Below are positions 27,010 through 35,302 of a DNA stretch of 64,000 bases, in pieces. Made by a program: the position numbers and the translations under genes. The stretch is taken from contig NZ_BFCB01000003.1 of the NCBI RefSeq assembly GCF_003569045.1, positions 2,480,001-2,544,000 on the forward strand, written 5' to 3'. Source of the stretch: Aggregatilinea lenta (GTDB taxonomy: Bacteria > Chloroflexota > Anaerolineae > Aggregatilineales > Aggregatilineaceae). The number at the start of each line of letters is the position of its first letter. The first letter of the stretch is position 1. The notes beneath the pieces were generated by a model that made no database searches, had not been told where the DNA came from, and worked only from the letters and a program-made list of their open reading frames with translations.

Positions 27010-27540
27010 ATGACTCAACCGGCATGGTATGAACGTTTCGGGCGGATTGGTCGCAACCTCAGCATTGCGGAGCGCTACTACGAGCGAGCGCTGTACTACT
27101 ACCAGCGTGGCAAATACGATCTGGCCGTGGCCGACCTGGATGCGGCCATTCAGAACGAGCCGAAGAATGCGGAGTTGTACGTCGCGCGAGGATTGGCGCT
27201 GCTGGGCGATAGCCGTCCCGCCGACGCCCAGGAAGATCTCGCTTATGCCCTGTCGCTCGATCCGGCACAGTGGCTGGCCTACTATGGGCGCGGGATGCAC
27301 GCTTTTGAGAGTGGGCAGTGGGCGGCGGCCATCGACGCGTTTTCGCGCGCGCAGCGCTTGGTACCGGACCGGCCAGAGATATATATCTACCGGGCGGCGG
27401 CGCTGTACCGGGCAGGGCAGCCCGACGAAGCGCGCGGCGACATCGAGGTTGCGCAGGAACTGCTGCCTGCGGCAGACAAGCGCCGTAAGCTGGCGTCGCG
27501 CTGGCTGGCCGCGTTGGGGACGGTTTCCTCCGGGATGTAA
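27010..27540 (+). CDS. Small TPR-repeat protein
   Basis: A 176-residue soluble protein. Three to four tetratricopeptide repeats run from about 18 to 155, with typical A/Y/P positions (YYYQRGKYDLAVADLDAAI, LALLGDSRPADAQEDLAYAL, HAFESGQWAAAIDAFSRA). Such repeats mediate protein binding. The ATG at 27010 has AAGGTG 6 nt upstream; a GTG at 27001 is possible. It is divergent from the zinc-ribbon FHA gene and precedes a CpaF ATPase by 115 bp. No partner can be named. Confidence 0.85.
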   Translation: MTQPAWYERFGRIGRNLSIAERYYERALYYYQRGKYDLAVADLDAAIQNEPKNAELYVARGLALLGDSRPADAQEDLAYALSLDPAQWLAYYGRGMHAFESGQWAAAIDAFSRAQRLVPDRPEIYIYRAAALYRAGQPDEARGDIEVAQELLPAADKRRKLASRWLAALGTVSSGM

Positions 27541-27655
27541 GCCCTGGTCAATGTGAAATTTGCGTGAAAGATCTGTAAGTATTGGGAATACGGTTTACAC
27601 TATCTTAAGGGTCTCTTTCGGAAGAGCGTCGTGGAATGGTAAGGGGTAAACGCGT

Positions 27656-29116
27656 ATGTCGTCACGATTGTCACGCCTGAATCGATCTGGATCGGACGAG
27701 CAGCGGCCCGGCAGCAGCCCGTCACTGCCGCAAGTCGGCGGATCGGAACCGGCTCAGAATTCCGCACCGAGGTTGTTCGCTCCGGAGCCACAAGGGCAGG
27801 TGCATAAGCACCACACGCCGCCGCGCATCGCGCTGCTGCGCAAGCAATTGCGCGCCAAGCTGGTGGCCGCGCCGGACGAGTTCGACGAAATGAACAGCAC
27901 GAATCCCGACCACCAGCAGCTCGTGCGCGACCGGCTGCGTATGGTCCTTGAGCGCGCCAACATTCAACTGCCGCCCGCGGAACTGACCCAGCTCGAAAAC
28001 GCGCTGATCGCCGATCTGCTGGGCTTCGGCGCGATCGATCCGCTCGTGCACGATGCCAGCTGTTCGGAAATCATGGTCAACGGCCCGGACATCATCTTTG
28101 CCGAGCGCAAAGGCAAGATCCTCGAAACCGAAGTGACGTTCGACGACGAAGAGCACCTGCAGTGGACGGCCCAGCGCATCGTGCGACCCCTCCAGCGCGA
28201 TTTCAGCCGCCACAACCCGATGGTGGATGCGCGCCTGCCCGATGGATCGCGCGTGCACCTGATCATGCCGCCCTCGGCGCTGCTTGGCACCACCATGACC
28301 ATCCGCAAGTTCCCATCGAAGCCGCTGACGGTGGACGATCTCGTGCGCTTCGGCTCGATGACCGAAGAGGTAGCGGAATTTCTACAGGCCTGTGTCGTGG
28401 CCCGGCTGAACGTTGTTGTTTCCGGCGGGACTGGCTCCGGCAAGACGACCCTGCTCAACGTGCTGTCCGCGTTTATTCCCGACGGCGAGCGCATCATCAC
28501 CATCGAAGACTCGGCGGAGCTTCAGCTCACACAGCGGCACGTCGTCCGGCTCGAAACCTGCCCGCCGGTGCCGAAGGGCGATGGCATCGAGGGACGCCTG
28601 ATCATTCGCGATCTGGTCAAGGGCAGCCTGCGTATGCGCCCGGACCGCGTGGTCGTTGGCGAATGTCGCTCCGGCGAGGCGCTGGACATGTTGCAAGCGA
28701 TGAACACGGGGCACGATGGCTCGCTGACCACCGTGCATGCCAACAGTCCACGCGACGCGATTGGCCGGCTGGAGACCCTGGCGCTGATGGCCGGGATGGA
28801 CCTGCCGATCAACGTCATCCGCCGCCAGATCGCCAGCGCGGTTCAGCTCATCGTGCAGCAGAGCCGCCTTAAGGACGGCAGCCGCAAGATCGTCCAGATC
28901 ACCGAGGTGCAGGGTATGGAAGGCGATCAGGTCACCCTGCAGGACATCTTCGTGTATCAGATGCCCGACGCGCGTGGGGGAGGGGCGAGCCACGCCGGGG
29001 GCGGCCATCTGCTGCCGACCGGGTTCCGGCCTAACTTCACGGAGCGTTTGGAAGAGAGCGGTTTCAAGCTTAGCGGTCGGATTTTCGGCGCGGGCACGGG
29101 CAAGTTCGGCAACTGA
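27656..29116 (+). CDS. CpaF/TadA-type secretion ATPase
   Basis: A 486-residue ATPase of the type II/IV secretion superfamily, CpaF branch. The N-terminal 60 residues are polar. Next come a helical domain with LGFGAIDPLV and the MVNGPD motif, Walker A GGTGSGKTTLLN (about 258-269), an Asp box EDSAELQL, Walker B region and the 'GHDGSLTTVHANSPRDAIGRLE' type His box (given here in pieces). Such ATPases drive Flp/Tad pilus assembly. No TadB, TadC, CpaB or prepilin gene is beside it, so it is an orphan copy or works with a remote locus. The C-terminus has a Gly/His-rich segment. Confidence 0.92.
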   Translation: MSSRLSRLNRSGSDEQRPGSSPSLPQVGGSEPAQNSAPRLFAPEPQGQVHKHHTPPRIALLRKQLRAKLVAAPDEFDEMNSTNPDHQQLVRDRLRMVLERANIQLPPAELTQLENALIADLLGFGAIDPLVHDASCSEIMVNGPDIIFAERKGKILETEVTFDDEEHLQWTAQRIVRPLQRDFSRHNPMVDARLPDGSRVHLIMPPSALLGTTMTIRKFPSKPLTVDDLVRFGSMTEEVAEFLQACVVARLNVVVSGGTGSGKTTLLNVLSAFIPDGERIITIEDSAELQLTQRHVVRLETCPPVPKGDGIEGRLIIRDLVKGSLRMRPDRVVVGECRSGEALDMLQAMNTGHDGSLTTVHANSPRDAIGRLETLALMAGMDLPINVIRRQIASAVQLIVQQSRLKDGSRKIVQITEVQGMEGDQVTLQDIFVYQMPDARGGGASHAGGGHLLPTGFRPNFTERLEESGFKLSGRIFGAGTGKFGN

Positions 29117-29145
29117 CGCCCAAGCGCTTAACTCAATCCTATAAC

Positions 29146-29179
29146 TTGCGCCCCCGGACCCCCTGTCTGCGGGGCGCAA
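29146..29179. other. Perfect inverted repeat upstream of the moeZ-like gene
   Basis: Arms 29146-29154 and 29171-29179 are a perfect 9-bp inverted repeat with a 16-nt loop, without a T tract. An extended -10-like TGTTATGCT follows at 29183-29191. The repeat may be an operator overlapping the -35 region or a weak terminator of cpaF. Confidence 0.4.
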
Positions 29180-29276
29180 TCGTGTTATGCTCTTGGAACT
29201 CGTGTTGGAAGGTGAGCGTTGGCGGCCCTTTCCATCTGGGAAGTGCACGCCGCGTTGAGTTGCGGAGGACTGTGGA

Positions 29277-30464
29277 ATGACGTTCGCAGATGATCGCGGG
29301 CAGCCCGGCAGCCCGGAGCTGATGCAAGCCGAGCTAGCCCGCTATGCGCGTCACCTGAGTTTGCCTCAGGTGGGCGTGGAAGGGCAGCGCAAGCTGAAAG
29401 CGTCCAGTGTGCTGGTTGTCGGCACGGGCGGGCTGGGAAGTCCGGTGTCGATGTATCTGGCGGCGGCTGGCGTGGGGCGCATCGGGCTGGTGGATTTCGA
29501 CGTCGTGGACGCGAGCAACCTCCAGCGCCAGATCGTGCACGGGCAGAGCACGCTTGGCGTGCCCAAGGTCGTGTCGGCGGCGGCGCGCCTGCGTGACCTG
29601 AATCCCTATGTCACGGTCGAGCCGCACGGCACCTTGCTGACCAGCGAGAACGCGCTTGATATCCTGGCCGGGTATGACGTGATCGTGGACGGCACGGATA
29701 ACTTCCCGGCGCGCTACCTGCTGAATGACGCGGCGGTGCTGCTGGGCAAGCCGCTGGTATATGGCAGCATTTTCCGCTTCGAGGGGCAGGTGAGCGTGTT
29801 CGGCGCGGCGGACGGCCCGTGCTACCGCTGCATGCTGCCGGAACCGCCCCCGCCGCATTTGGTGCCGAGCTGCGCGGAAGCGGGCGTGCTGGGCGTTTTG
29901 CCAGGCACGATCGGCACGCTCCAGGCGACGGAAGCGCTCAAGCTGCTGCTGGGCAATGGGCAGCCGCTCGTCGGACGGCTGCTGCTGTACGATGCGTTGG
30001 ATATGACGTTCGAGACGATACGGCTCCGAAAGCGGTCGGACTGCCCGGTGTGCGGCGATCACCCCACAGTGACGGCCCTCATCGACTACGACGCGTTTTG
30101 TGGCACGCCGGGGTATTCGCCACAGGTAGAGGTTATGAGCGATCTCAAACCCGAAATGACCGTGCAAGAAGTGAAAGCGCAGCTCGACGCAGGCGAGCCG
30201 CTGGTTTTGCTGGACATCCGCGAACCGTACGAGCTGCTGATCAGCCACCTGGACGGCGCGGTGACGATTCCCATGAGCGAGTTGAACGGGCGCGTGGGCG
30301 AAATTCCGCGCGACCAGCCGGTGGTCGTGATGTGCCGGTCGGGTGCGCGCAGTGGTAATCTGGTGGGCCAGCTGCGTTCGATGGGCTACGGTAACGTAAC
30401 GAACATGGTGGGCGGTATTAACCAGTGGGCGCGGGAGATCGATCCGTCGCTGGCGCTGTATTAG
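29277..30464 (+). CDS. moeZ: ThiF/MoeB adenylyltransferase fused to a rhodanese domain (MoeZ-like)
   Basis: A 395-residue protein. Residues about 15-260 are an E1-like adenylating domain: GTGGLGSPV for ATP, the Arg of SNLQRQIVH, DGTDNFPARYL, and two zinc CxxC pairs (CYRC, CPVC). Residues about 285-395 are a rhodanese domain with the active-site loop CRSGARS. Such proteins activate the C-terminal Gly-Gly of sulfur-carrier proteins (MoaD, ThiS, CysO) and pass sulfur to them. No carrier or molybdopterin gene is nearby, so the pathway is open: molybdenum cofactor, thiamine or cysteine. Sequence features are complete. Confidence 0.92.
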   Translation: MTFADDRGQPGSPELMQAELARYARHLSLPQVGVEGQRKLKASSVLVVGTGGLGSPVSMYLAAAGVGRIGLVDFDVVDASNLQRQIVHGQSTLGVPKVVSAAARLRDLNPYVTVEPHGTLLTSENALDILAGYDVIVDGTDNFPARYLLNDAAVLLGKPLVYGSIFRFEGQVSVFGAADGPCYRCMLPEPPPPHLVPSCAEAGVLGVLPGTIGTLQATEALKLLLGNGQPLVGRLLLYDALDMTFETIRLRKRSDCPVCGDHPTVTALIDYDAFCGTPGYSPQVEVMSDLKPEMTVQEVKAQLDAGEPLVLLDIREPYELLISHLDGAVTIPMSELNGRVGEIPRDQPVVVMCRSGARSGNLVGQLRSMGYGNVTNMVGGINQWAREIDPSLALY

Positions 30465-30489
30465 CGGTCCGCTGCATACAGGCGTAAAA

Positions 30490-30522
30490 AAGAGGAAGCC
30501 GCCGAAGCGAGCTTCCCCTTTT
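30490..30522. terminator. Bidirectional terminator
   Basis: A 10-bp stem with one mismatch (30490-30499 with 30511-30520) between convergent genes, with A-rich and T-rich flanks. Confidence 0.7.
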
Positions 30523-30551
30523 GTCCGTGTGGTGTTGGCGTAGGCTGTTGG

Positions 30552-33272
30552 TTACGGCAGCGTGTTCGGTTGCGTATCCGTCAGCGGTAGCGCGAAGGCG
30601 TCCAGCGACGGTTCCGGCGCGGCGAGTGTGACACCCGCCCCGGTGAGCCGTTCCTGACGTGCTTTGGCCCGGCTCAGCAGGCGGCGTGCGTCGGTGTTTT
30701 CCGGCAGCCGCTCGACCGCGCCTTCCAATAGCTGCACGGCCCGGTTGATCTGCATCGTATCGTCCATCAGCATACGGGCCAGCGTCAGCAGAATGTGCCC
30801 GATCTCGGCGGGATCGCCCAGGTCAAGCGCGACCCGCAGCGCCTGCTGGTAGATGCGGATCGCGCCGGGCTGGTCGCCGCTGGTCTCGGTCACAGCGCCC
30901 AGGTCCACCAGCAGATCGTAGGTCCAGTCCGGGTCGCTGCCGTCGCGCGCCAGCCTGAGCGCGCGCGTGTAGGCGGTTTTGGCCGGGTCCCAGTGCAGCA
31001 GGGCGGCGTGCGCCTCGCCGAGCCTGTCCAGCGCCGGACCGAGCAGGTCGGGCCGGTGAACGCGCTCGAAAATGGTCGTGGTCTGCTCCAACGTCGCCAC
31101 CGCGTCGCGATAGCGTTCCTGCGCCAGATACTGCACGCCGAGCTTGTCGAGGATCTGCCCGATCGCCAGCCAGTCTTCAAAGGGATGCAGCAGGTTGAGC
31201 GCTTCGCGGTAGGCGTCTTCCGCGCCTTCGTGCTTGCCCAGCGCCGCTTCCAGGTCGCCGAGCAGCGCCAAGAGGTGGCCCTCGGCTTGCGGCGCGTTGA
31301 TGTTTTCGGTCAGGCGCAGCCCCTGTTCAAGGTAGCTCAGCGCATATTCATACTCGCGGCGTGTCAGGCCCACCTCGGCCAGCGCTTGCAACGCGGCGAG
31401 CTGGCCCTGCGTGTCTTCCGCTGCCGTGTAGGCTTCTAAGGCCTGCCCGTAATATGTCCCGGCTTCGGCCAGATCGCCCTGATCCCGCGCAGTTTTCGCT
31501 TGCTCAAACAACCGATCCGCGTCGACGGCGGGCGCGATGGACGGCATGGTCGGCTCTTCGGTGGGCGCGTGATGTACGGCCACGGCCTCCGGCTCGTCTG
31601 CGACCTCGACGTCAGGCACATCGCTGTCGAGTAGTTCGGCGTCTGCCAGCGGCTCGGCGAGGCTCATAATGTCGAGCGGCTGCAGCGCGTCCTCGTCCTC
31701 GTCGGGATTGATCTCAGATTCCGGCGGCGCGAGCAGCTCGGCATCGCCGGAGTCTTCGTCCATTTCCAGCACGGCCTGCTGCGCGTCTTCTTCCGTTTCT
31801 GCCGTGTAGTCCCACTCGTCGTCGGCGTCTTCTGGCTCACTGAGCGGGTTGCCCGCTTCCAGCGCGGACCACTCGTCCGGCTGCGACATGTCTTTCGGGA
31901 GCGAGATCGGTGCAGGACTGTCCGCCGGGATGTCTTCCGGCGTTGCGGCTTGCGGTTCCGGCGCTGGGGTGTGCGGTGTGGCGGGCGCGGCGAATTCCAC
32001 CTCCGTCCCGACGTCCCCCGCGCTGTCCGGGTAGACCATCATGTACAGCAGCCAATCGAATTCCGGCTGATAATTGCAGGTGGTGATGAAGCTCTCCGGT
32101 TCGTCGGGATCGAGCAGCTCGATCAGCGTTTGCAGCGCGTCGTCCAGGCGGGCACGGGTCATGTACCGTCCTGCCGCCATAATCGTGTCGATCTCGGCGG
32201 TGAGCCGGTCGTAATCGTCGGGCGTGTCGGCGCGGGTATGCCGCCGCACGTAGCTCAGCAGCCCTGCCACGTGACGCCGGCTCAGCGCGTCGAGTTGGTG
32301 CTTCCCGGCCAGCAGCGCGCGTACGAACGCCTGCACGATCTCGTGGGTGGCGAAGTAGGGCTGGTTGTACGCGGTACGCTCGATCGCCAGCCCGCGTGCG
32401 ACGATCTGGCGCAGCCCCGCGCGCAGGGCGCTGTCGGGCGCGCCGCTGACGTCGGCCAGCAGCTCCTCGCTTGCGCCGCCGGTGAAGGTGGTGCCCACCA
32501 GCAGCAGCATGCCGCGCAGTGCAGGTGGCAGCAGGCGGTACGCCGCCGCGACGACTTCTGCGGACGGGTTAAGTCGCGCGGCAGGTAGGCCAGACATCTG
32601 CGCCAGCAGTGCGGCGGGCGCGGCTGCGCCCACAGCCAGATGATGCCCCGCAATCGAGATCGCGAGCGGGTGACCGCCAAGCCGCTCGCCCAGCGCCATC
32701 AGGTCCATCAAATCCGCTTCGAGATCCGGTCCGGCGAGGTGAATGAGCATGGCGTTGGCGGCGTCTCGGTCGAGCCGGGCGATTTCGCGCTGCGACCACG
32801 GTCCGTTGAGTGGTTGCGGATGCGTGAGCAGCACCGGCACGCCCGCCGCACACTGCTCGATGAGTTGCCGCGCGGCTCCGGCGTCGACCTGACCGTCCAG
32901 CACCACAAGCGGCTCGTCGTCCTGAAGCAGCCCGCGCACGCGCTCGATTTGCGCGCCCAGGTCATCCTCTGGGCTGACGACCTCGCTGTCGTAGGCGCGT
33001 GCGATCTGGTTGAGCATGGCGTGCAGCGGATCGCCGTTGAGGGTGAACCACAGGACCTCGTGATGCTCGCCGTACTCTTCCGCGAGACGCGCTGCGAGCG
33101 CCGTCTTGCCGATGCCTGACGGACCATGCAGCAGCACGGCGGCCTTGCTTTCGAGCGCAAAGCGCACCGCATTCAGTTCTGCGTCGCGTCCAAACAGCGG
33201 ATCGGGCGGCTGAACCGGGAGATTGGCGACATCTGAAGGCGTATCGTGCGGAAGATCTGGTGGTAGGGCCAT
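30552..33272 (-). CDS. STAND-type NTPase with C-terminal TPR repeats
   Basis: A 906-residue cytosolic protein. The AAA/NB-ARC-like NTPase has Walker A GPSGIGKT at 50-57, Walker B LVVLDG (about 122) and a helical lid, followed by a winged-helix-like segment (about 240-330). Residues about 415-590 are low-complexity and strongly acidic (Asp/Glu/Pro). About 595-880 hold six to seven TPR repeats. No DNA-binding or effector domain is seen at either end, unlike SARP or MalT regulators. STAND proteins act as ligand-triggered switches; the TPR part is the usual sensor. Role here is unknown; no toxin or protease partner is adjacent. Confidence 0.85.
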   Translation of the reverse strand: MALPPDLPHDTPSDVANLPVQPPDPLFGRDAELNAVRFALESKAAVLLHGPSGIGKTALAARLAEEYGEHHEVLWFTLNGDPLHAMLNQIARAYDSEVVSPEDDLGAQIERVRGLLQDDEPLVVLDGQVDAGAARQLIEQCAAGVPVLLTHPQPLNGPWSQREIARLDRDAANAMLIHLAGPDLEADLMDLMALGERLGGHPLAISIAGHHLAVGAAAPAALLAQMSGLPAARLNPSAEVVAAAYRLLPPALRGMLLLVGTTFTGGASEELLADVSGAPDSALRAGLRQIVARGLAIERTAYNQPYFATHEIVQAFVRALLAGKHQLDALSRRHVAGLLSYVRRHTRADTPDDYDRLTAEIDTIMAAGRYMTRARLDDALQTLIELLDPDEPESFITTCNYQPEFDWLLYMMVYPDSAGDVGTEVEFAAPATPHTPAPEPQAATPEDIPADSPAPISLPKDMSQPDEWSALEAGNPLSEPEDADDEWDYTAETEEDAQQAVLEMDEDSGDAELLAPPESEINPDEDEDALQPLDIMSLAEPLADAELLDSDVPDVEVADEPEAVAVHHAPTEEPTMPSIAPAVDADRLFEQAKTARDQGDLAEAGTYYGQALEAYTAAEDTQGQLAALQALAEVGLTRREYEYALSYLEQGLRLTENINAPQAEGHLLALLGDLEAALGKHEGAEDAYREALNLLHPFEDWLAIGQILDKLGVQYLAQERYRDAVATLEQTTTIFERVHRPDLLGPALDRLGEAHAALLHWDPAKTAYTRALRLARDGSDPDWTYDLLVDLGAVTETSGDQPGAIRIYQQALRVALDLGDPAEIGHILLTLARMLMDDTMQINRAVQLLEGAVERLPENTDARRLLSRAKARQERLTGAGVTLAAPEPSLDAFALPLTDTQPNTLP

Positions 33273-33397
33273 CGTTTGTTTTCACCCAAAAACACGCGTC
33301 ATGCCGGAGGAACTCTGCACGCCAGTATAGCAGAAGCCTGTAAGTGGGACTAGCTGACTATGGAGCTACGGTTTTTGGTGGCAGCACGGCCAACAAA

Positions 33398-33424
33398 AAC
33401 GCCCGGCAGCCAGGGCCGGGCGTT
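33398..33424 (-). terminator. Terminator for the Trm112-like gene
   Basis: A perfect 10-bp stem (33398-33407 with 33415-33424) with a 7-nt loop. On the minus strand it is followed by a T run (complement of 33393-33398). Confidence 0.75.
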
Positions 33425-33443
33425 GCGTGACGCACAATGGGTC

Positions 33444-33704
33444 TCAGTCTTCGCTGGGGGGCGGAACGGGCAGATCCTCGACGGCGACGTCCTTGTATTT
33501 TTCGCCTACTTCCACCAGCATCACCGGGATGCCGTCCCGAATCGGGTACTTGTAGCCGGAGTCCTTCGAAACCAGCCAGCAGCCGTGCGCCAGTTCCAGG
33601 CGGCCCGGATCGTCCCCGTGATCGGTGTAGTGCACGGCGATAGGGCAGCGCAGAATGTCGAGCAGTTCCGGGCTGATGGCCGGAGAGGTTGCATCATCTG
33701 CCAT
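33444..33704 (-). CDS. Trm112/YcaR-like small protein lacking most zinc cysteines
   Basis: An 86-residue protein from the ATG at 33704, which has GAGGA at the right distance; an upstream ATG at 33734 is less likely. The start SPELLDILRCP and the end YPIRDGIPVMLVEV match the UPF0434/Trm112 pattern. The second cysteine of the usual CPxC pair is absent (CPIA), so zinc binding is probably lost. Family members support methyltransferases or lipid A-related enzymes, often as small partners. The C-terminus is an acidic Pro-rich tail. Its own promoter and terminator make it a single-gene unit. Confidence 0.8.
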   Translation of the reverse strand: MADDATSPAISPELLDILRCPIAVHYTDHGDDPGRLELAHGCWLVSKDSGYKYPIRDGIPVMLVEVGEKYKDVAVEDLPVPPPSED

Positions 33705-33746
33705 AAGATTGTCCTCGCAGAAAGCCAGCATCACGTTCCGGCACGG

Positions 33747-33775
33747 AGTATAGCTGTCCCGTGCGGGAGCGTCAA
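33747..33775 (-). promoter_or_regulatory. Promoter for the Trm112-like gene
   Basis: On the minus strand TTGACG (33770-33775) and TATACT (33747-33752) are spaced by 17 bp, both near consensus. The expected leader is about 36 nt. Confidence 0.75.
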
Positions 33776-33856
33776 GCCAAACCCCGCCCGCTGGTGGAAG
33801 GCCGCGCCTTTCTGGGCTAGACTGGAGATGTGTGGATGCGGTTCAAAGGAGCAGCA

Positions 33857-34633
33857 ATGCCAGTCGTGCAGGTGGGGGACGAACGGTTGTACGTGGCCGC
33901 GCGTAAGCTTGCGGAGAGCGCCTATCCGCCGCTGGTGTTGATCCACGGCGCGGGCGGGTCGCACCTGGATTGGCCGCCGGAGCTGCGGCGGCTGGCTGGT
34001 GTGCGCGTGTTGGCTCTCGACCTGCCGGGGCATGGCAAATCGAGCGGGGCAGGGCGGGCCGACACGCAGGTGTACGCGGCGGCGGTGGCCGGATTGTTGG
34101 AAACGCTCGATCTGCCGCCTGCGGTGCTCGTCGGTCACAGCATGGGCGGCGGCGTCGCCCAGGAGATCGCTATCTACTGGCCGGAACGGGTCGCGGGGCT
34201 GGTGCTGATCAGCACGGGCAGCAAGCTGCCGGTCGCGCCCGATCTGCCCGACCGCGTGATAAACAACCGCGAGTCCACGCTAGACCAGATCGTCGCGGGG
34301 TCGTGGGGCGACGGTGCGACGCCCGCGCTGACCGCCCGCAATCGCGAAAACCTGCTGGCTGTGCCGCCCGCCGTGCTCAGCGCGGATTATGCCGCGTGCC
34401 AGCGCTTCGACGTGCGGGCGGCGCTTGGCAGGATTGCTGCGCCCACCTTAATATTAGTGGGAAGCAAGGATCGCATGGTCCCGCCCAAATTCAGCGTGAC
34501 GCTGGCGGAGCGGATCGCAGACAGCACGCTGGTGCAGATCGAAGGCGCGGGGCATATGCTCCCGTTGGAGCAGCCCGGCGAAGTGGCCAGTGCGATTGAG
34601 ATGTGGTTGGCGGAGCGGACATGGGCAAGCTGA
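33857..34633 (+). CDS. Alpha/beta-fold hydrolase
   Basis: A 258-residue single-domain hydrolase from the ATG at 33857, which has a strong AAAGGAG site; an ATG at 33830 is in frame but less likely. The oxyanion motif LIHGAGGSHLDW (about 26), nucleophile elbow GHSMGGGVA (Ser about 96), acid Asp in VGSKDRMVPP (about 208) and final His in EGAGHMLPLEQP (about 236) complete the triad. It resembles the BioH/MhpC/3-oxoadipate enol-lactonase group. Substrate unknown. Its stop overlaps the next gene by 13 bp, so the two are coupled. Confidence 0.9.
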   Translation: MPVVQVGDERLYVAARKLAESAYPPLVLIHGAGGSHLDWPPELRRLAGVRVLALDLPGHGKSSGAGRADTQVYAAAVAGLLETLDLPPAVLVGHSMGGGVAQEIAIYWPERVAGLVLISTGSKLPVAPDLPDRVINNRESTLDQIVAGSWGDGATPALTARNRENLLAVPPAVLSADYAACQRFDVRAALGRIAAPTLILVGSKDRMVPPKFSVTLAERIADSTLVQIEGAGHMLPLEQPGEVASAIEMWLAERTWAS

Positions 34634-35061
34634 AATGGTTACGCACGGCGGCAGGGTGGGCGGTCCGGTTTGGCGGGCCGACGGCGGTGAGCGCCGTGTC
34701 CGAGGCCGTGCCGCGCGTCTCACAGCGCATGGAGACGCAGGTGTTTATGGTCACGCCGCCGGTCACGGTCTATGTGCGCGGCAGCCACTGCCGGGTCAGC
34801 GTGCAACGACACGCAGCGCCGAAGGTGATCGTGCAAGCGGCGATGCAGGCCGCATTTGGACTGGATCTGGCGGGGGAGCAGGACGAGGCGGGCGTGTACA
34901 TCGTCGCGCGGCGCAAGCCGATCATGGGCCAATTGTCGCGCGCCGACTTTTCGATCACCGTGCCGCATAACACGTCGCTGGTGTTCCGCCTGACACCGGG
35001 CGACGTGGTGATGGAAGACGTGGACGGCATGCTGGAACTGCCGCCTGTCGCCGAGCCGTAG
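34621..35061 (+). CDS. Small DUF4097-like hypothetical protein
   Basis: A 146-residue protein from the ATG at 34621, inside the end of the hydrolase gene (13-bp overlap). A basic N-terminal helix (1-35) is followed by a beta-rich region whose end, with VPHNTSLVFRLTPGDVVMED, resembles the edge repeats of DUF4097 beta-solenoids. There is no signal peptide or clear membrane helix. The function is unknown; coupling with the hydrolase suggests a shared process. Confidence 0.65.
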   Translation: MGKLKWLRTAAGWAVRFGGPTAVSAVSEAVPRVSQRMETQVFMVTPPVTVYVRGSHCRVSVQRHAAPKVIVQAAMQAAFGLDLAGEQDEAGVYIVARRKPIMGQLSRADFSITVPHNTSLVFRLTPGDVVMEDVDGMLELPPVAEP

Positions 35062-35302
35062 GTTGCGGGCGTTCTAACGCGGGTTTTGTAGACTCTTCGG
35101 CGCTTATGCGCCATAGTATGGGGTAGATTTTCCACTGCGCCGTGCGATTTCGGACGCAAAAGTGGCACTTGCCAGCCTACCAATACGGTGGTAGTCTTCC
35201 GCAAGACTCCTACCCAGTTCTTTCAATCACACGCGTTTCGTAAGAATTTATCGTCGTTCATATCCGCTCAAACCGGATGATTGTAGTGATCACAGGTGTC
35301 GC

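Noticed and set aside
35062-35302. A small RNA or tRNA gene upstream of topA
   Set aside because: Only a short imperfect hairpin near 35190-35215 is visible; no cloverleaf or known RNA signature was found.
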